This document shows, piece by piece, positions 63,397-64,000 of a DNA stretch of 64,000 bases; the stretch's first letter is position 1; the number at the start of each line of letters is the position of its first letter. The notes below the pieces were generated by a model. That model was not told where the DNA came from. It saw only the letters and a program-made list of their open reading frames with translations, and did not search any database. The stretch is from NCBI RefSeq assembly GCF_030297015.1, contig NZ_AP028056.1:2118939-2182938 (forward strand), written 5' to 3'. This DNA comes from Brooklawnia propionicigenes. GTDB taxonomy: Bacteria > Actinomycetota > Actinomycetes > Propionibacteriales > Propionibacteriaceae. A program made the translations under genes and the position numbers.

Positions 63397-63484
63397 GAGG
63401 ACGGTCTTTCTGTCGGAGTGCTGCGTGGAGGTCCGACTCGGCGGCCTCCCGAGGTGCCTGATTCCCGGCAGGAACGTGACATAT

Positions 63485-63496
63485 GTTAACGCTAAC
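63485..63496. promoter_or_regulatory. LacI-type operator GTTAACGCTAAC
   Basis: The 12-bp sequence is a palindrome around a central CG with one mismatched pair (GTTAaCGcTAAC), the classic LacI-family operator form. It lies 88 bases upstream of the LacI gene start. Autoregulation is the simplest reading. Confidence 0.6.
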
Positions 63497-64000
63497 CCCG
63501 GTGGCGCCCGTCACCGGCCGGCCAACTGGCCGGTTTCGAGCTCGGTGTCGAACTCGGCGATCGGTTCGGTTCGCGGCACCCGGCCATCCAGCCGCCACCG
63601 ACGATGCCCAGGAGCCCGATCACGATCGCGGCCGGGGCCAGCCCCGCCAGCGCCGTCACTGCAGAAATCACCACGGGCCCGAGCATCTGCCCCGAATCGG
63701 ACAGCTCTCGCCAGCCGGCCAAGAACTGGGGCCTGCCGAACTCGGGGGCGGCGTCGGCGCCCAACGTCATCACGATGCCCGAACTAATGCCATTGCCGAT
63801 GCCCAGCAGTGCACCGAGGATGCCGATCGATATCGTCTGCCGCGAGGTCCGCAGCATCATGAGTGCCAAGCAGCCGACCCCCACGGTCAGTAGCGAATGC
63901 CGATGCTGCGCCAGTACCTGGAATGTGCGCGGCCGCTGACCATCCTTGCTTATCTTCTCGACGCGATCGGACGACAGCGCGGGCAGCATCATCGTGACCC
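63492..64000 (-). CDS. MFS transporter, C-terminal part (gene continues beyond the window)
   Basis: About 165 residues of the C-terminal half of a major facilitator transporter; its start lies outside the window. Visible segments are LLTVGVGCLALMML, ISIGILGALLGIGNGISSGIVMTLGAD, LGPVVISAVTALAGLAPAAIVIGLLGIVGG. The motif GADAAPEFGRPQFLAGWRELSDSGQMLGP resembles drug/quinolone-efflux-like MFS members. The substrate is unknown. The end is a Pro/Ser-rich cytoplasmic tail. The gene end comes within 100 bases of the LacI start. Confidence 0.8.
   Translation of the reverse strand, partial: VTMMLPALSSDRVEKISKDGQRPRTFQVLAQHRHSLLTVGVGCLALMMLRTSRQTISIGILGALLGIGNGISSGIVMTLGADAAPEFGRPQFLAGWRELSDSGQMLGPVVISAVTALAGLAPAAIVIGLLGIVGGGWMAGCREPNRSPSSTPSSKPASWPAGDGRHRG

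Noticed and set aside
60922-63489. 855-codon plus-strand frame across the collapsed importer and lacI
   Set aside because: Low-complexity composition and no domain; it exists because the three minus-strand pieces share one frame.

Overview
The window is high-GC DNA with GTG/ATG starts, frequent ATGA/GTGA overlaps and an actinobacterial gene order. The central block runs pmt | rsmI-tatD-rsmA-ispE | TetR | tRNA-Gln | glmU-prs-rplY-pth-mfd-lipoprotein-mazG-eno-ftsB-DUF501-ppx-tRNA(UAA). As I recall it, this is the same set found around Rv1002c-Rv1026 of Mycobacterium tuberculosis, but without rpfB and metG. Gene content points to Actinomycetota, possibly Propionibacteriales. That placement is inference from gene order, not a phylogeny.

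Layout. 1-2.6 kb: the end of a frameshifted zinc alcohol dehydrogenase, an SDR and a glyoxalase/extradiol-type (VOC) protein behind a 22-bp palindrome. 2.7-4.7 kb: a small island with a RelE/ParE-like toxin-antitoxin pair and an unknown protein with an N-terminal Cys cluster and TPR-like repeats. 4.9-7.5 kb: a tyrosine autokinase with its low-molecular-weight phosphatase and a shortened HprK-like protein. 7.6-11.7 kb: a membrane-anchored SGNH-like protein, an NCS2 nucleobase permease and a frameshifted nickel lactate-racemase-like gene. 11.7-31 kb: the conserved housekeeping block (protein mannosylation, rRNA methylation, isoprenoid, UDP-GlcNAc and PRPP synthesis, translation, repair, glycolysis, division, polyphosphate). 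31-34 kb: a LysE exporter and an IS256-family element.

34-50.7 kb is a galactose and alpha-galactoside island. galK-galE-galT (minus strand) faces an SSS-type symporter, a small membrane protein, a LacI regulator and a mutarotase. A ROK repressor lies opposite an alpha-galactosidase, followed by two ABC sugar permeases and a binding lipoprotein. Oligosaccharides would enter by the ABC system, be cut by the alpha-galactosidase, and the freed galactose would pass through mutarotase and the Leloir enzymes. The second permease gene is split by an IS1380-family insertion with a clean 4-bp CTGA target duplication, so the ABC route is probably dead while the symporter route is intact. No ATPase gene is present; such importers often share one encoded elsewhere.

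50.9-64 kb is accessory DNA: a lipase-like lipoprotein missing its nucleophile elbow; an ABC-2 exporter preceded by a coupled 42-codon ORF; an epimerase-like protein; SDR debris; a HEAT-repeat protein; a 20-bp tandem array; glutamate decarboxylase; two alpha/beta hydrolases (one a prolyl aminopeptidase); a LURP/scramblase-like protein; and a collapsed ChvE-XylG-XylH sugar importer of which only the LacI regulator is complete. The edge holds part of an MFS transporter.

Several genes (adh, larA, ABC permease) carry single-base frameshifts. These may be true decay or sequencing error; reads would decide. No single gene set here is clearly a new system. The best candidates for something undescribed are the TA/Cys-TPR island, the 11-codon ORF coupled on both sides between rsmI and tatD, and the 42-codon ORF coupled to the ABC exporter.
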